Positions 1 to 8,000 of a stretch of DNA of 64,000 nt are shown in pieces; positions within the stretch are counted from its first letter, which is position 1; each line of letters opens with the position of its first letter. Source of the DNA: Pseudomonas syringae (GTDB lineage: Bacteria; Pseudomonadota; Gammaproteobacteria; Pseudomonadales; Pseudomonadaceae); contig NZ_CP066265.1 in NCBI RefSeq assembly GCF_023278085.1, positions 5,094,501 through 5,158,500 of the forward strand, read 5' to 3'. The position numbers were made by a program, and so were the translations under genes. The notes under the pieces were generated by a model that saw only the letters and a program-made list of their open reading frames with translations, was not told where the DNA came from and ran no database searches.

Positions 1-926
1 TGCTCTTCCAGCGGCGTGATCAGGTCCATTAAGCCGCCGACGTCCTCGATGGCCGCTTCACGGACCAGTTCGAATTGCTCCTGCGCCACCAGCGTACCGC
101 CACCGTCGCGGGTAAACAATTCGGTCAGCAGAGCGCCGTTCTCGGCATAACTGACGATATGGCTGCGCGCCACGCCACCGCGACAGGCTTCGGCCGCCGC
201 ATCCAGCAATTCCGCCTGATAGTTGCCACCCAGACGCTGCAAGTGTGCAGGCACCTGCTGCGGACGCAGCTCGCGCACCAGTCGGCCCTGTTCGTCCAGC
301 AACCCGGTTTCGGCACCGAACAGCAACAATTTATCGGCGGCCAGATCAATGGCCGCACGGGTAGCGACGTCTTCGCAGGCCAGATTGAAAATCTCGCCGG
401 TCGGCGAATAGCCCAGCGGCGACAGCAGCACGATATGGCGTTCATCCAGCAAGCGGTTGATGCCCTTGCGGTCGACCCGACGGACTTCGCCGGTGTGCTG
501 ATAATCGACGCCTTCCAGTACGCCGATAGGCCGTGCAGTCACCACATTGCCACTGGTCACCCGCAGGCGTGAGCCCTGCATCGGCGAAGCGGCCATATCC
601 ATCGACAGGCGCGCTTCAATAGAGATGCGCAACTGGCCGACGGCATCGATCACGCATTCCAGGGTTTCGGTGTCGGTGATCCGCAGATCACGGTGGTAAC
701 GCGGGGTGATCCCGCGCTGGGCCAGGCGGCTTTCGATCTGTGGACGCGAGCCGTGTACCAGCACCAGGCGCACGCCCAGGCTGTGCAGCAGCACCAGGTC
801 GTGGACGATGTTGCCGAAGTTGGGATGCTCTACGCCATCGCCGGGCAGCATGACGACGAAGGTGCAATCGCGGTGGGCATTGATGTAAGGGGACGCGTGG
901 CGAAGCCAGTTGACGTATTCGGGCAT
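1..926 (-). CDS. argA: N-acetylglutamate synthase ArgA (partial, C-terminus beyond the window)
   Basis: The reverse strand reads from ATG at 926 to the window edge without a stop (about 308 codons). ArgA transfers acetyl from acetyl-CoA to glutamate, the first step of arginine synthesis, in the cytoplasm. The protein begins MPEYVNWLRHASPYINAH and shows the amino-acid-kinase-like fold of the family (VLVHGSRPQIE near residue 57; LLSPLGYSPTGEIFN further on). The GNAT acetyltransferase domain starts near the end of the visible part. Full-length family members have about 430 residues, so roughly 120 are missing. argE lies just upstream on the same strand, 126 nt away, giving an arginine cluster. 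Confidence 0.93.
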   Translation of the reverse strand, partial: MPEYVNWLRHASPYINAHRDCTFVVMLPGDGVEHPNFGNIVHDLVLLHSLGVRLVLVHGSRPQIESRLAQRGITPRYHRDLRITDTETLECVIDAVGQLRISIEARLSMDMAASPMQGSRLRVTSGNVVTARPIGVLEGVDYQHTGEVRRVDRKGINRLLDERHIVLLSPLGYSPTGEIFNLACEDVATRAAIDLAADKLLLFGAETGLLDEQGRLVRELRPQQVPAHLQRLGGNYQAELLDAAAEACRGGVARSHIVSYAENGALLTELFTRDGGGTLVAQEQFELVREAAIEDVGGLMDLITPLEE

Positions 927-1052
927 GACAACAAGAGCCTGTAGATAAAATGGACGAAAAGAAAAAGCACGCACAACGGTGTGGTGGTTATCGTCGGAAC
1001 AGGCTTGGCAACACGCGCACTCTCCTTTTCTTCAACCTGTGTGGGACCTGAC

Positions 1053-2201
1053 TCACTGAGGCGTCAGGCAGTAATGCTCGATCAACTGACGTAACAGACG
1101 CACTGTAGGGTTCAGACGTGACATTTCGAGGTATTCCCCCGGCTGATGCGCGCAGGCGATATCACCCGGGCCGAGCACCAGTGTTTCACAACCAAGGCGC
1201 TGAAGATAAGGCGCTTCGGTGCCGAACGCTACTGCTGCGGCGGTATGACCGGTCAGTCGTTCAGCTACACGCACCAGTTCTGCATCGGCCACCTGTTCGA
1301 ACGGCGCGCACTCGGGAAACAGTGGAGCGTAGTCGATCTGCACCTGATGCAACTCGGCGAGCGGTTGCAGCTTCTGCCGGATCGCGGCACGCAGCACGTC
1401 CGGGTCCATGCCTGGCAGCGGACGCAGGTCGAACTCCAGCGAGCACTGGCCGCAGATGCGGTTCGGGTTGTCGCCGCCATGAATGCAGCCCAGGTTGAGG
1501 GTCGGTTGCGGGACGCTGAATTGTGGATTGCGGTACTCAAGCTGCCACTGTTTGCGCAGGCCCTTGAGCTCGCTGATCGCGTCGTGCATGGCTTCCAGAG
1601 CGCTGTGCCCCAGGCTTGGATCTGAAGAGTGGCCGCTGCGCCCGAGAATATGGATGCGCTCCATCATCACGCCCTTGTGCATGCGGATCGGCTTGAGCCC
1701 GGTCGGCTCGCCGATCACCGCCGCACGGCCCAGCGGGCGGCCAGCCTCTGCCAGCGCACGGGCTCCGGCCATCGAACTTTCTTCATCGCAGGTCGCAAGG
1801 ATCAGCAGCGGCTGCTTGAACGGCTGGTCGAGCAGACCGCGCACCGCCTCGATGATCAGCGCAAAGAAGCCTTTCATGTCGCAGCTGCCCAGCCCGACCC
1901 AACGGCCATCGACTTCGGTCAGCTTCAGCGGGTCGGTTTTCCACAGCGCTTCGTCGAACGGTACGGTGTCGCTGTGCCCCGCCAGCACCAGGCCGCCGGG
2001 GCCGGTGCCGAAAGTCGCCAGCAGGTTGAACTTGCCGGGCGAAACCTGCTGAATGTCGCAGGCAAAACCCAGATCGCCAAGCCACCCGGCCAGCAGGTCG
2101 ATGACAGGCCGATTGGTCTGGTCCAGAGAAGGCTGAGTACAGCTCACCGATGGCGCAGCGATCAAGGCTGCAAACTGGTCTTTCATGGACGGCAACGGCA
2201 T
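1053..2201 (-). CDS. argE: Acetylornithine deacetylase ArgE
   Basis: The 382-residue protein is an M20-family zinc hydrolase. ArgE hydrolyses N2-acetyl-L-ornithine to ornithine and acetate in the cytoplasm. Visible family motifs are the metal-binding AGHSDTVP (residues 95-102), GSCDMKG with the bridging aspartate (133-139), TCDEESSMAG with the catalytic Glu pair, and a C-terminal ACAHQPGEYL. Length is normal for the family. ATG at 2201 is preceded by GGAAA on the reverse strand. Neighbouring argA supports the arginine assignment over other M20 peptidases. Confidence 0.92.
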   Translation of the reverse strand: MPLPSMKDQFAALIAAPSVSCTQPSLDQTNRPVIDLLAGWLGDLGFACDIQQVSPGKFNLLATFGTGPGGLVLAGHSDTVPFDEALWKTDPLKLTEVDGRWVGLGSCDMKGFFALIIEAVRGLLDQPFKQPLLILATCDEESSMAGARALAEAGRPLGRAAVIGEPTGLKPIRMHKGVMMERIHILGRSGHSSDPSLGHSALEAMHDAISELKGLRKQWQLEYRNPQFSVPQPTLNLGCIHGGDNPNRICGQCSLEFDLRPLPGMDPDVLRAAIRQKLQPLAELHQVQIDYAPLFPECAPFEQVADAELVRVAERLTGHTAAAVAFGTEAPYLQRLGCETLVLGPGDIACAHQPGEYLEMSRLNPTVRLLRQLIEHYCLTPQ

Positions 2202-2363
2202 GGACGTTTCCTGTAATCAAGACAAAACAGAGCTCATCATAGGGCCATAGCAACCCAGGAATAAACCGTTTCGGGTCATGTCCTGTACACTGCCGCCCTC
2301 AGCAGCCGTTCAGTCATGGGCTGCGCTCCCGTTATCAGCATCAGCGTTTGGATTCCCCCGGCC

Positions 2364-3731
2364 ATGCAAAAAGAAACAGAAATCAAACTCCGCGTCAGCC
2401 GCGAGACCCTCGCTGCACTGCGCGAACATCCGTTGCTCAAGAAGCGCAACAAAAGTGGCTGGGAGCGCCTGGAACTGTCGAACCAGTATTTCGATACCCC
2501 GGAGCGCGAGCTGGCACATGCCAAGGTAGCGCTGCGCATCCGTCGCGATGGCGATCAGATCATCCAGACCATGAAGACACGCGGGCAAAGCGTTGCCGGC
2601 CTGTCCGAGCGCAATGAATACAACTGGGACCTGACCAAAGCCAAGCTGGACCTGAAAAAGCTCGAAGGCGATTGCTGGCCCGAGCAACTGGCCGGGCTGG
2701 ACAAGAAAACCATCAAGCCGCTGTTCACCACTGATTTTGTCCGTGAAAAAGCCGAAATCGCCTGGGGGCGCGGCAAGACCAAGGTCGTGATCGAGGCTGC
2801 GCTGGACCTGGGCCAGGTCGTAGCGGGCAAGCAGAAGGAAGAAATCTGCGAGCTGGAACTGGAGCTGCGCGAAGGTGATCCTGCCGCCCTGCTGGAACTG
2901 GCCGCCGAACTGGCTGCAACGTTGCCGTTGATGCCGTGTGATATCAGCAAGGCTGAGCGCGGCTATCGCCTGCTCGACGCCAGCAGCTACTCCCTGAGCC
3001 TGCCGACACCCACCTTGAACGCAGAAACGCCGCTGGACGACGCCTACTCGGCGCTGGCCTGGCATCTGCTGGGCAGCAGCCAGCGTCTGGCCGAGCAATA
3101 CCGTTTCAATGGCCACTGGCGACTGCTGCAGGACTGGGTCGAAATGCTGGCTGAGCTGCGCGCGCTGACCGGCAGCCTGGGTCAGGCCGCACCGCGCAGT
3201 TCGTCAGCGCAATTGCGTACCGCACTGGATGCCTTGCTGGAAGACTGGCGCCCGCTGGTTCAGGCCGGTCAGGAAGATGGTGATGTTCGTGGCGCTGCTC
3301 ACGAGCAGTTTCTTGAAGAATTGCAGGACACTCGCTGGGGCGAGTTCTCGCTGAACACCTCACGCTGGTTGCTGGCACGCAGCTGGACGACCGAGCGCAA
3401 CACACGCGGCAACCGCCAGGGCGCTGCGCTGTTGAGCAGCTGGCTGCCTCGCCTGCTGGGTGAAGAGGCGACGTCCCTGCAACTGAGCCGCTATCAGCAG
3501 CAGCCGGAAGACCTTGCCGAGCAACTGCCACGCATCGAGCGCATCCAGGCTTGGCTGCACTGGGCACGCGGCGCGCTGGACCTGCCGGAGCTGGACCGCC
3601 TGTACGGTGAACTGCGCAAACTGGAAGAGCTGGCTCATCTGGACATCAGCGACGAAGTCCTCGACGCCCGCGTTCAGCAAGCCATCACCGTGTTCCAGAG
3701 CCGCGCGTGGAAAACCTTGTTGCGTTTGTAA
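2364..3731 (+). CDS. CYTH and CHAD domain protein (inorganic triphosphatase-like)
   Basis: A 455-residue protein from the ATG at 2364, which opens with MQKETEIKLRV. The ETEIK near the N-terminus is the CYTH ExExK signature, followed by the acidic and basic strand motifs of a triphosphate-tunnel enzyme (RIRRDGDQIIQTMKTRG, FTTDFVREK). Residues 2-205 are CYTH and the remainder is the helical CHAD domain. Related E. coli YgiF hydrolyses inorganic triphosphate; CHAD domains are linked to polyphosphate binding. An upstream in-frame ATG at 2316 would add 16 residues without family similarity, so I prefer 2364. The substrate is inferred from the family. Confidence 0.85.
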   Translation: MQKETEIKLRVSRETLAALREHPLLKKRNKSGWERLELSNQYFDTPERELAHAKVALRIRRDGDQIIQTMKTRGQSVAGLSERNEYNWDLTKAKLDLKKLEGDCWPEQLAGLDKKTIKPLFTTDFVREKAEIAWGRGKTKVVIEAALDLGQVVAGKQKEEICELELELREGDPAALLELAAELAATLPLMPCDISKAERGYRLLDASSYSLSLPTPTLNAETPLDDAYSALAWHLLGSSQRLAEQYRFNGHWRLLQDWVEMLAELRALTGSLGQAAPRSSSAQLRTALDALLEDWRPLVQAGQEDGDVRGAAHEQFLEELQDTRWGEFSLNTSRWLLARSWTTERNTRGNRQGAALLSSWLPRLLGEEATSLQLSRYQQQPEDLAEQLPRIERIQAWLHWARGALDLPELDRLYGELRKLEELAHLDISDEVLDARVQQAITVFQSRAWKTLLRL

Positions 3732-3756
3732 CAGCCCTCAAACCACGACGATTATC

Positions 3757-3885
3757 GTGCCCACTCCGCGTGGGCACGCATTTCCGGACGCTCTGCGTCC
3801 GACCTTGAGTGTGCGGCGCAGCGCAGAGTTGTGACGCAGAGCGTCACGAAAAGGCATTTCCACGCAGAGCGTGGGAACGAGAATC
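3757..3885. repeat. REP-like palindromic elements
   Basis: The 314-nt gap between the CYTH/CHAD gene and the ATPase gene holds several short palindromes: CCACTCCGCGTGGG, GGACGCTCTGCGTCC, GTGACGCAGAGCGTCAC and CCACGCAGAGCGTGGGAACGA. Closely similar GACGC-GAGCGTC plus CCACGC-GGAGCGTGGGAACGAT units recur at 9684, 12211, 53043 and 55071. They are extragenic and look like one dispersed REP/BIME family. No gene is seen in this gap. Confidence 0.75.
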
Positions 3886-4045
3886 ACGCGGAGCTTTGGC
3901 ACGAGAGTAACAAGCCGCATCCCCCTCCCGGCTGAATCCATTTAGCTGCTACAGTAATGCCCGGTCGCACAGAAGGCGCAACGCTGTCACGCCTGGCGAC
4001 TACTCTTGCTCATGGTCTGTTGATCAATAGTCTCAAGGAGCGCGC

Positions 4046-5830
4046 ATGGCAGCCCTGGCCCCCTCTTCACAGGATCGCTGGCTCGATCTGAACGATGTGT
4101 TGCGCGATCTGGTCGCCGAAGGCTTTCTCGGCCAGGACGACTCGGAAACCGCGCTCATCCAGCGCCGCAGTGCGGTGAACATCCAGTTGCACCCTCTCGA
4201 ATTTCTTGCGTCGCTGCAGTTTGATGACCTGAAACGGCCCGGCAAAAAGCTCGACCTGGAAACACTCACCGCCTGGCTGGCGAAGGCCTGCGACCAGCCC
4301 TACATGCGCATCGACCCGCTGAAGATCAACGTAGCGGCGGTCACGCCATTGATGTCCTATGCCTTCGCCCAGCGTCACAAGATTCTCGCCGTGGCGGTGG
4401 ATCGCGAATCGGTGACCATCGCCAGCGCGCAGCCTTATGTGCGCTCGTGGGAAGCCGACCTTGCCCACGTGCTCAAGCTTCAGGTGAAGCGCGTCGTCGC
4501 CAACCCGACAGACATCCAGCGCATGGCGATGGAGTTTTTCCGGTTGGCGAAGTCGGTCAGCGGCGCCAACGCGTCTGAACAGAAAATGAGCAACATGGGC
4601 AACTTCGAACAGTTGCTCAAGCTCGGCGCCAGCGATCAGGAACCCGACGCCAACGACGCGCACATCGTCAATATCGTCGACTGGCTGTTTCAATACGCGT
4701 TCCAGCAACGTGCCAGCGACATTCACATCGAGCCGCGCCGCGAACAGGGCACTGTGCGCTTCCGCATCGATGGCGTGCTGCACAACGTCTATCAGTTTCC
4801 GGCGCAGGTCATCATGGCGATTGTCAGCCGCCTGAAAAGCCTGGGGCGGATGAACGTCGCTGAAAAGCGCAAGCCGCAGGACGGCCGCGTCAAGACCACC
4901 ACCCCTGAGAACCGCGAAGTCGAACTGCGCCTGTCGACCCTGCCGACGGCATTCGGCGAGAAGATGGTGATGCGGATTTTCGACCCTGAGGTGCTGCTCA
5001 AGGATTTCGACCAGCTGGGTTTTTCCAGCGATGATTTGCGGCGCTGGCAGGACATGACCCGCCAGCCCAACGGCATCATCCTGGTCACCGGCCCGACCGG
5101 TTCAGGCAAGACCACCACGCTGTACACCACCCTCAAGAAGCTGGCGACCTCGGAGGTCAACCTCTGCACCATCGAGGACCCGATCGAGATGGTCGAGCCT
5201 GCCTTCAACCAGATGCAGGTGCAGCACAATATCGAGCTGAGCTTCGCTGCGGGTGTCCGCGCATTGATGCGACAAGACCCGGATATCATCATGATCGGCG
5301 AGATTCGCGACCTGGAGACGGCCGAAATGGCGATCCAGGCCGCGTTGACCGGTCACTTGGTGCTCTCGACACTGCACACCAACGATGCACCCAGCGCGAT
5401 CAGCCGGATGCTGGAACTGGGCGTGCCGCATTACCTGCTCAAAGCCACCATCCTCGGCGTCATGGCCCAGCGCCTGGTGCGCACCTTGTGTCCGCACTGC
5501 AAGGCACCGATCAACCTGAACGAAACCGACTGGCAAACCCTCACCCGCCCGTGGCAGGCTCCCGTACCGCCCGGCGCGCATCAGGCGGTGGGCTGCGTGG
5601 AATGCCGTGATACGGGTTATCGAGGGCGGGCCGGGGTCTACGAGATCATGGTCATGTCGGACAACATCAAAGCGTTGATCTCCGCAGACCTCGACCTCAA
5701 CGCCATGCGTCGCCAGGCTTTCAAGGAAGGCATGCGTAGCTTGCGCCTGTCCGGCGCCCAGAAAGTCTCGGCGGGGCTGACTACACTGGAAGAAGTGCTG
5801 CGGGTTACGCCACAGAGTGAGCAGCGCTAG
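4046..5830 (+). CDS. GspE/PulE/PilB-family secretion ATPase
   Basis: A 594-residue type II secretion/type IV pilus class ATPase. Order: N-terminal region with an MshEN-like fold (1-150), linker, N2 domain (about 200-330; DIHIEPRREQGTVRFRIDG), then the RecA-like core with Walker A GPTGSGKTTTLY near 349, Asp box TIEDPIEM, Walker B DPDIIMIGEIRD near 411, His box TGHLVLSTLHTND, and a zinc tetracysteine motif (CPHC near 481, CVEC near 518). AAGGAG sits 6 nt before the ATG. It stands alone with no pilin, secretin or inner-membrane partner nearby. As I recall, PAO1 has an orphan ATPase (PA5210) at the same place. Its substrate is unknown. Confidence 0.88.
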   Translation: MAALAPSSQDRWLDLNDVLRDLVAEGFLGQDDSETALIQRRSAVNIQLHPLEFLASLQFDDLKRPGKKLDLETLTAWLAKACDQPYMRIDPLKINVAAVTPLMSYAFAQRHKILAVAVDRESVTIASAQPYVRSWEADLAHVLKLQVKRVVANPTDIQRMAMEFFRLAKSVSGANASEQKMSNMGNFEQLLKLGASDQEPDANDAHIVNIVDWLFQYAFQQRASDIHIEPRREQGTVRFRIDGVLHNVYQFPAQVIMAIVSRLKSLGRMNVAEKRKPQDGRVKTTTPENREVELRLSTLPTAFGEKMVMRIFDPEVLLKDFDQLGFSSDDLRRWQDMTRQPNGIILVTGPTGSGKTTTLYTTLKKLATSEVNLCTIEDPIEMVEPAFNQMQVQHNIELSFAAGVRALMRQDPDIIMIGEIRDLETAEMAIQAALTGHLVLSTLHTNDAPSAISRMLELGVPHYLLKATILGVMAQRLVRTLCPHCKAPINLNETDWQTLTRPWQAPVPPGAHQAVGCVECRDTGYRGRAGVYEIMVMSDNIKALISADLDLNAMRRQAFKEGMRSLRLSGAQKVSAGLTTLEEVLRVTPQSEQR

Positions 5831-5869
5831 ACAGGTTAGAGGCGGTATTGCCGCAGCCCGCCAGCTAAA

Positions 5870-5905
5870 GTGAACCACTTAGTTCACATTGATTGAACTA
5901 GTTCA
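5870..5905. promoter_or_regulatory. Two inverted repeats in the promoter region of the DUF2388 gene
   Basis: GTGAAC and GTTCAC form a perfect inverted repeat with 6-nt spacing (5870-5887). Six bases later comes the 12-base perfect palindrome TGAACTAGTTCA (5894-5905). Both share a TGAAC/GTTCA half site and lie 52-87 nt before the ATG at 5957, a typical place for operator sites. No cognate regulator is known from the sequence. Confidence 0.4.
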
Positions 5906-5956
5906 TGGCTTTGGCTATCCAACCCCTCAGAACAACCACAGTCGGAGTATCTCACC

Positions 5957-6277
5957 ATGCGTCTCAAGTTTGCTGTCGCCACCGTAGCCTTGCTTTCCAT
6001 CCCGATGGGTTCAGCGATGGCTGACACCTTCTGGCGTAATGTACTGTCCTCGGGCGCTACCACTGGCTCGAGTTACCTCACCTTCAAGGATCACAAGCTG
6101 ATCGTTGCCGCTCAGGATGATGCCGGCAGCTACGTCGCCAGCAACGGCGACATTCGTGGTCCGTTTCTGGAAGCGGCTATCCAGCAGGTGCGTAAAGACA
6201 ATCCTGGCTTGAAAGCGACCGACATGGAACTGGCCAACGCAATCCTGGACAAGAACCTGGTTGCTGAAAGTCAGTAA
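5957..6277 (+). CDS. Small secreted DUF2388-family protein
   Basis: A 106-residue protein with a clear Sec signal peptide (MRLKFAVATVALLSIPMGSAMA, cleavage near residue 22). The mature part (SSGATTGSSY, AAQDDAGSYVASNGDIRGPFLEAAI) matches what I know as DUF2388, a small periplasmic family common in Pseudomonas with no assigned function. GGAG lies 9 nt before the ATG. It is convergent with gcvH, sharing a bidirectional terminator. Family assignment is from memory of conserved segments. Confidence 0.8.
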   Translation: MRLKFAVATVALLSIPMGSAMADTFWRNVLSSGATTGSSYLTFKDHKLIVAAQDDAGSYVASNGDIRGPFLEAAIQQVRKDNPGLKATDMELANAILDKNLVAESQ

Positions 6278-6288
6278 GCGTCACGCAT

Positions 6289-6320
6289 AAAAAATGCCGC
6301 TCGATGAGCGGCATTTTTTT
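6289..6320. terminator. Bidirectional rho-independent terminator
   Basis: A-run, ATGCCGCTCGATGAGCGGCAT stem-loop, T-run. The A-tract on one side and T-tract on the other let it serve both the DUF2388 gene (+) and gcvH (-). Confidence 0.9.
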
Positions 6321-6329
6321 GCGCGGTGA

Positions 6330-6716
6330 TTACTCGCCGATGGCGCTTTTGTAACCTGCGGAGTCCAGCAGTTTAGCCAGATCAGCGTCAGCATCAGTCG
6401 GCTTCAGCTTGAAGATCCAGGCGCTGTACGGTTCGCTGTTGAGCGACTCGGGCGAATCGCCCAGTGCTTCGTTGACTTCGACCACTTCGCCCGCCACTGG
6501 CGAGTAGATGTCCGAAGCAGCCTTGACCGACTCGACAACGCCAGCAGCATCACCCGCGGCGAACACCTTGCCGATTTCCGGCAGTTCAACGAAAACCACA
6601 TCGCCCAGCGCTTCCTGTGCGTGGTCCGAGATGCCGACAGTCACGGTGCCATCGGCCTCAAGACGCGCCCATTCATGACTTTCGGCGAAACGCAGCTCGG
6701 CGGGAATATTGCTCAT
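6330..6716 (-). CDS. gcvH: Glycine cleavage system H protein
   Basis: A 128-residue lipoyl carrier. GcvH shuttles the aminomethyl group of glycine between the P, T and L proteins in the cytoplasm. The lipoylation site is K65 in [13 protein letters not shown], and the N-terminus has the usual [21 protein letters not shown]. Length is standard. It lies 47 nt downstream of gcvT on the same strand, so the two are probably co-transcribed. No gcvP or lpd is present in the window; the protein must work with a P protein encoded elsewhere. Confidence 0.95.
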   Translation of the reverse strand: MSNIPAELRFAESHEWARLEADGTVTVGISDHAQEALGDVVFVELPEIGKVFAAGDAAGVVESVKAASDIYSPVAGEVVEVNEALGDSPESLNSEPYSAWIFKLKPTDADADLAKLLDSAGYKSAIGE

Positions 6717-6763
6717 TTAGTCATCCTCAACATCGATCGGGTCAGCGGAAAACCCGCCATAGG

Positions 6764-7846
6764 TTAGATCAGGGCTTTGCCATGTCGCACGAACGCAGGC
6801 TGCACCACCCGCACCGGATACCACTTGCCGCGGATTTCCACCTCGGCCCGGTCGGCAGTCGCCATCGGAACACGCGCCAGCGCAATGGATTTGCTCAACG
6901 TAGGAGAGAAACTACCACTGGTGATCTCACCTTCGCCAATTTCTGCGATTCTTACCACCTGATGAGCCCGCAACACGCCACGCTCTTCGAGCACCAGACC
7001 GACCAGTTTGAAGGCAACCCCTTCGGCTCGTTCGCGCTCCAGAGCCTTGCGGCCTATGAAGTCACGGTCGGCAGGCTCCCAGGCGATGCTCCAGGCAATG
7101 TTCGACACCAGCGGTGAAACGCCCTCGCCGATATCCTGACCATACAGGTTCATGCCCGCCTCAAGGCGCAACGTGTCACGAGCCCCCAGGCCGATGGGGG
7201 AAATACCCGCGCCGACCAGCTCATTGAAAAAGCTCGGCGCCTGCTCGGCAGGCAGCATGATTTCCAGGCCGTCTTCGCCGGTATAGCCCGTACGTGCGAT
7301 GAACCAGTCGGCATCATCGCGGCCTTCGAACGGTTTGAGCTCGGTGATCAGCCTGGCGCGCGAGCTGGAAACCAGATCGGCAATCCTCGCCCGGGACCGT
7401 GGCCCCTGAATGGCCAGAATCGCCATCTCGCTGCGCTCGTTCAGTTGCACATCGAAGTCGCCCAGTTGCGACTTCATCCAGGCAAGATCCTTGAAACCGT
7501 TCGCGGCGTTGACCACCAGACGATAACCTTCGGCGGTCAGGTAGACGATCATGTCGTCGATGATTCCGCCCGCCTCATCCAGCATGGCGCTGTAGAGCGC
7601 CCGGCCCGGTGTAGTGAGCCGGTCGACATCATTGGCCAGCAAGTAACGCAGCCAGGCATTGGCCTGACGACCGACCACGTCGATCACGTTCATGTGAGAG
7701 ACATCGAAGACCCCACAGTCGCGACGCACCTGATGGTGCTCCTCGACCTGCGATCCATAATGCAACGGCATGTCCCAGCCACCAAAATCGACCATCTTCG
7801 CGCCAAGGGCGAGGTGCAGGTCGAACAGGGGGGTACGCTGTCCCAT
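6764..7846 (-). CDS. gcvT: Glycine cleavage system T protein (aminomethyltransferase)
   Basis: A 360-residue folate-dependent aminomethyltransferase that moves the methylene of H-protein-bound aminomethyl to tetrahydrofolate. Motifs: TPLFDLHLALGAKMVDFGGWDMPLHY at the N-terminus (residues 4-29), VFDVSHMN, GYTGEDGLEI and GARDTLRLEAGMNLYGQDI. I place the start at ATG 7846 because GGAGAA precedes it and family proteins begin there; the open frame continues upstream without similarity. gcvH follows on the same strand. Confidence 0.93.
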   Translation of the reverse strand: MGQRTPLFDLHLALGAKMVDFGGWDMPLHYGSQVEEHHQVRRDCGVFDVSHMNVIDVVGRQANAWLRYLLANDVDRLTTPGRALYSAMLDEAGGIIDDMIVYLTAEGYRLVVNAANGFKDLAWMKSQLGDFDVQLNERSEMAILAIQGPRSRARIADLVSSSRARLITELKPFEGRDDADWFIARTGYTGEDGLEIMLPAEQAPSFFNELVGAGISPIGLGARDTLRLEAGMNLYGQDIGEGVSPLVSNIAWSIAWEPADRDFIGRKALERERAEGVAFKLVGLVLEERGVLRAHQVVRIAEIGEGEITSGSFSPTLSKSIALARVPMATADRAEVEIRGKWYPVRVVQPAFVRHGKALI

Positions 7847-8000
7847 GGGTTTCTCCTTCCGGGCGTGGCGAGGGTGCGGGCAGAAAAAGTCGACAAGCCC
7901 CCAATAGACCGGGGTTTGCAGCACGTTTACAACTGGCCGAATAATCTGACAGACCGCACCGATTGCGGCGCATTGTAGCCGCAAGGTGTGGACCCCGCAC

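Noticed and set aside
7847..8000. Possible glycine riboswitch upstream of gcvT
   Set aside because: The expected conserved core sequences were not seen in the 154-nt leader; a covariance-model search would decide.
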